Below, piece by piece: positions 60,363 through 64,000 of a DNA stretch of 64,000 bases. The stretch's first letter is position 1; the number at the start of each line of letters is the position of its first letter. Position numbers and translations under genes: made by a program. Source of the stretch: Leucosporidium creatinivorum. Lineage: Eukaryota > Basidiomycota > Microbotryomycetes > Leucosporidiales > Leucosporidiaceae. The stretch covers positions 178,004-242,003 of the forward strand of contig BCKL01000035.1 of NCBI GenBank assembly GCA_001600635.1, in the 5' to 3' direction. The notes below the pieces were generated by a model, which saw only the letters and a list, made by a program, of their open reading frames with translations, was not told the DNA's origin and did no database searches.

Positions 60363-61855
60363 ATGCCTTCCTCCCTCACCCTCCTGCTCACCCTAGCAGC
60401 AGCCGCTCTCGTCAAGGCTCAAGACTTCACTTCGAACGCTACCAGTCTTACCGGCACTTGGAGTACTGGAAGTGGTGCCGTCGTGACCGGTCCTGTAGGT
60501 TAAGCCTTCCCTTCACCTTCAGAGCCCGTTGGAAGTGCTGCAGACGAGCAGGAGCAGCGCAAAGGACGATGAGACGAGGGCTGGGGCGCGGCGTGTGCGG
60601 ATTGTCCGATGGATTGGGAGGGGCATGGGAAGTTGCAGAACGGCTCGCTGCCGGCTGTGATGTACTACAGTACTCGCTGGGCAGGCCTAGAGCTTGCTGC
60701 AGGGCTATCGGAGCATGGGACGAGCGAGGGCGCGGCGGTGTTTGTTCAAGGATCGAACGAGGGTGATGAGGAGCAGGCAGAGGGCGTGGCGGGGCTTGAA
60801 GCGCTCGGCGTGATGTACAGCGCACATTGGTGCTATGGCTGCAGCTCGGAGGTCGGGCGGTCGGGGACGCCGCTGGCTGGAGTTCGCGTCTCCCGAGCCT
60901 GACTACACAGGCGCTCGGTGTTCAGGCGCCCTGTGCAGTCTGTGGAGCATGCAGGGGGTTGCTCAGATACTTTGCACTGCTGCTGGGCGCGCTACAACGT
61001 CTCTTCGGCGCAGAAGGGAAGCAAACGGTGGCAAAGACGTCCGGTCAAGCCGAGCGAGTGAGAGAGCCTTCGCTGACTAGCTTCCCCACATTAACAGGGC
61101 TTCGCCGACCCCTTCAACTTTGACCGACCGTTCATCTATCCCGTCAACACCGGAATCAGCTACTCGTTCACCGACGACGGATACTTCGAGGAGGCGCAGG
61201 TGAGTTTTGAGCTGCTCTGTAGCTTCGCAGAACTATCGCTGATCTTTGTTGATTCTCTAGTACCGCTTCAATGGTGCGAAAGTGCCTCGACACGTATCAA
61301 AGGGCGCTCGGCTAACCCCCCTCTTCCTCCATAGCCAACGCCTCGGATCCTCGCTGCGCTACCGCGGTGGTCATGTTCCAGCACGGAAAGTACCACTTCC
61401 ACAAGAATGGATCCCTCACTCTCGACCCGGGACCGTTCGCCGCCGATGGTCGTATTCAGATCCAGGATCCCTGCGCCGCGACGACCGAAGTCCTCACCTA
61501 CTACAACCAGTTCACCCTCTTCAACAGCTGGACCATCACCATCGACTCGCACCACGCTGCTTACTACCTACAGCTGTACAAGTTCGATGGAAGTCTGTTC
61601 AACCGGTGAGTTTGGGCCGAGCATTATCGCCGAGCTGCTTGCTGATCTCTTTGTCTGTTGCACAGCCTCTTCCTCACTGTTCGCCCCCCAACGATGCTTC
61701 CCACCGTCTCCCTTGACGGTATCTAGTACGTCCGGCCTCTCGTCTTCTTGACGCCGACCCCTACTGACCACTCTTCCCCTCGCAGCAACGGCTCGCTTAA
61801 CGACGACGGCACCAGCACCACCACCGTTCAACGTCGCGCGTTCATTCAGAAGTAG
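60363..61855 (+). CDS. ROT1: Rot1-like ER protein (glucan synthesis/protein folding)
   Basis: Rot1 is an ER protein needed for beta-1,6-glucan assembly and folding of secretory proteins. It starts with a signal peptide, MPSSLTLLLTLAAAALVKAQ, then NATSLTGTWSTGSGAVVTGP. After a 603-nt intron (60495-61097) come GFADPFNFDRPFIYPVNTGI, SYSFTDDGYFEEAQYRFNA, DPRCATAVVMFQHGKYHFHK, DPGPFAADGRIQIQDPCAAT, LTYYNQFTLFNSWTITID, YLQLYKFDGSLFNR, LFLTVRPPTMLPTVSLDGIY, and the end TTTVQRRAFIQK (stop 61853-61855). The luminal domain matches the family throughout. The C-terminal membrane anchor common in other Rot1 proteins is not visible, so either it is absent or the last exon is missed. Confidence 0.9.
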
Positions 61856-62284
61856 GCGTCGAACGGACTATCTTTTCCCTCGCATCATGGACAGTGAGTT
61901 GAAGCCCGGCTCGGCAGAGAAACGCTCGCTGACTTGCCTCCTCCTCGCAGCTCAGGGACTGTTGTACATCCCCCTCCGCCTTTGCCCTCGAGCTCCCCTC
62001 CCACTTTCCGCTACCGTTAATATACCTCACGTTCACGACCAGCCTGGCCGACTCGAGAGAGGTTGGCGACCGAGACGAGCGGAGCAAGAAGTGGCCGACT
62101 CGGCTTGTTCGTCTGCAGGCGAGCAGCATCTACGGTCTCTTAGCGGTGGACCTCGTCGCCACCACTTCTCGCCGTGCTCCTCGCCTTGTATCGAATTGTG
62201 CGCGCCGAGAGCCATGGGATGCGAATGCGAGAGATTGCAACGAGCTGACAAAGTGTCTAGTTGTTGAAGTGTCTACAAAATCCC
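61856..62284. other. Convergent intergenic region
   Basis: 429 nt between ROT1 and the leftward O-methyltransferase, so two 3' ends meet here. It contains an intron-like stretch (GTGAGT, CTGAC, CGCAG at 61892-61951) that could belong to a spliced ROT1 3' end. No gene seen. Confidence 0.4.
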
Positions 62285-64000
62285 TTAGATTTTGGAGAAG
62301 ATGATGTGGGAGAAAAGACTAGGGGGAGGGCCAGACACGATCTTCTCCAACTTGAACCCAGCGCTCTCGCCGAGCTTCCTGAACTGCTCCTCAGTGCGCT
62401 CTTGCGCGTTCATGCCAGTGAGCATCTGCATGTCGGAGAGGAAGGGGAAGTTGTTGCCGCATGAGGGGAGGAGGGGGAAGGGAGCCTTGGACGCGGGAGT
62501 GGGGTAGAGGGGGTTAATCACTTGCTCCATCAGAACGATGGCCGAGGTGGAGGAGGCAGCGGGGTGGAGCTGCTTGAGGATCTTGGCGGCGAGCTCGTCT
62601 CCCCAGTCGTGGCTGTTGATAGGGGGCAGAGTCAGCTCAAGTCAGATCAGCCTGAGCAGCGGCGGAGAGAACGGAGAAGGCGGCGAAGGAGGCGAGAACG
62701 TACACGACGGCGCGAAGGAGGTAGACCTCGGCATCCTTGACAGGCTGAGGGGTGAAGAAGTCGTGTCCGACGAGCTGGACTTGCTGCGAAGCGATGGCGG
62801 CGGGGTTCTCCTTCTCCCAAGTCTGCGATCCGTCAGCGCCGACTCCCGAGTTAGCCATCGTCGAGGCGGGAAACGAGATAGACCACTCACGTTCTTGGCC
62901 TCGCCATCGATGACTTCCTGACGATCCTGCAACACAATCTTGATCTGAGGAGCGGCCTCGGTGATCTTGAGCGAGACGGCTCCAGCACCTCCTCCGACGT
63001 CGACCACCACGGCACCCTTCTTGAGGCCGTTGAAGTCGAATCCTGGAGCGCGAGGCCGGTTCAGCGATCTACCACGACTTCTCAAGGTACTGCTACAGCT
63101 CACCTCCATCGAAGACAATGTCCGTGAGTCCTCCGCCGAGAGCGTGAGCGCCGAGCATGGCCATTCCGAAGCGAGCGAGGTATGTCTCCTTGCCGGGTTG
63201 AGCCCAAAGATCCCAAGGAGCGACTTTCACTCCGTTGGCGATGGCGTGGGCTGCCTTTCCGGGCTCGTAGGAAGAGGCAGTCTCAGGCGAGAGGACAGCC
63301 TCGGACAGGTAGGAGGTCGCCTTGAGGAAATCCTCGGTGCAGTGAGCGATGAGGGCGGCGAATCCATTGGTGTCGGCGAAGGGGAACTTGTTGCTGTTGA
63401 GGGGAAGACGTCAACATTCAGCGGGGAGCACAGAGAGGAGGGAGAAGCCTACTTCTTGAGGACCTTCACGCTCTTGCCGGTGTCGAGCAGCACCGAGCAG
63501 CGGTTGTTGGCGAAAGTCTCGTAGGCGGTCTCGGTGAAGATGTGGTGAGCGGCAAGGAAGCGAAGGATGCGGGCTATCGAGGGAACGTCAGCTTGTGTGA
63601 ACGTGGAGAAGGGAAGCAAGCAGCTCACCGAGCTTGGCAGGGTCGACGGCGCTCGCCTTGGCGATCTTGTTGACGTGCAGACCCCCAGCTCCTGCCTCAC
63701 GAATAGCCTCAACTACATGAGCCTCGATGGCGACCCTGAGGGAGCTAGGAATGTGACCCTGCATCTCGGAAGGTCAGCGACATCGCCGAGCAGGTTGAGA
63801 AACGGACGACGACGTACGCTGATAGCCTTGACCATGGTGTATGCAGATCCTCCAAGAAGAGCTACAAGCTGTTCAGCTGCAGCAGTGGCTACAGGGGCGG
63901 AGGCTGCGGCGACGGGACCCTTGCCAGGAGTGCTGTCGTTCAGCGAAGGGATTTCGAGCTTCTCGTCGGCGAGGAGAGCATCAATAGAGGTAGTGAGCAA
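62285..64000 (-). CDS. SAM-dependent O-methyltransferase (COMT-like), paralogue 2, 5' end outside window
   Basis: Paralogue of the gene at 30218-31996, truncated by the window edge. The first visible residues, LTTSIDALLADEKLEIPSL, align with residues ~15 onward of paralogue 1. The dimerisation part shows ARILRFLAAHHIFTETAYE. SAM motif I is VVVDVGGGAGAVSLKITEA with IVLQDRQEVI, the catalytic His region is HDWGDELAAKILKQLH, and the end is MQMLTGMNAQERTEEQF, GESAGFKLEKIV, HIIFSKI (stop 62285-62287). Intron positions follow paralogue 1. The substrate is unknown. Confidence 0.9.

Overview
The window looks like nuclear DNA of a GC-rich basidiomycete fungus. Nearly every gene is cut by several short introns (mostly about 50-100 nt, GTGAGT/GTACGT/GTATGT donors, CTGAC branch-like motif, CAG acceptors). 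The proteins include fungal forms of Nfs1, gamma-tubulin, eIF5, Epl1, Lag1, Scd6, Rad1, Rot1 and glyoxal oxidase. A Pucciniomycotina yeast of the Rhodotorula/Sporobolomyces kind is a guess from gene style only. There are no operons, no bacterial signals, no CRISPR, no rRNA, and no tRNA that I can fold convincingly.

Layout. 0.5-9.2 kb (minus strand): NFS1 cysteine desulfurase, a Zn2Cys6 transcription factor and gamma-tubulin. 9.8-12.5 kb (plus): a disordered-protein gene followed by a decayed F-box gene. 12.7-22.1 kb (plus): SPP2 splicing factor, TIF5 (eIF5), an unidentified gene and EPL1. 22.4-29.8 kb (minus): LAG1 ceramide synthase, SCD6/LSM14, a cysteine-rich CPL1-like protein and an intact F-box gene. 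30.2-32 kb (plus): a COMT-like O-methyltransferase. 33-35.2 kb (minus): two unidentified genes. 36.1-43.5 kb: an SGNH (CE16-like) esterase, a UBE2C-type E2 and a CaM kinase. 43.8-51 kb: a second copy of the disordered-protein plus F-box cassette, a TDA3-like oxidoreductase and two tandem F-box genes. 51.6-61.9 kb (plus): RAD1, a seven-helix orphan membrane protein, glyoxal oxidase and ROT1. 62.3-64 kb (minus): a second O-methyltransferase, cut by the window end.

Most genes are single-copy housekeeping genes whose neighbours are functionally unrelated. The unusual layer on top is a dispersed family of F-box-like genes: five in 40 kb, in two subfamilies. One of them has been duplicated together with its upstream neighbour, its promoter and its 3' flank. 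Three copies share a 3' flank carrying a short palindrome; in two of them the palindrome is perfect, and the two sequences differ by a symmetric base change. Two O-methyltransferase paralogues 32 kb apart add to the picture of local gene duplication.

Exon structures were built by hand from splice signals and reading frame. Conserved genes are reliable to the base at most junctions. For unidentified genes the 5' ends and some junctions are uncertain.
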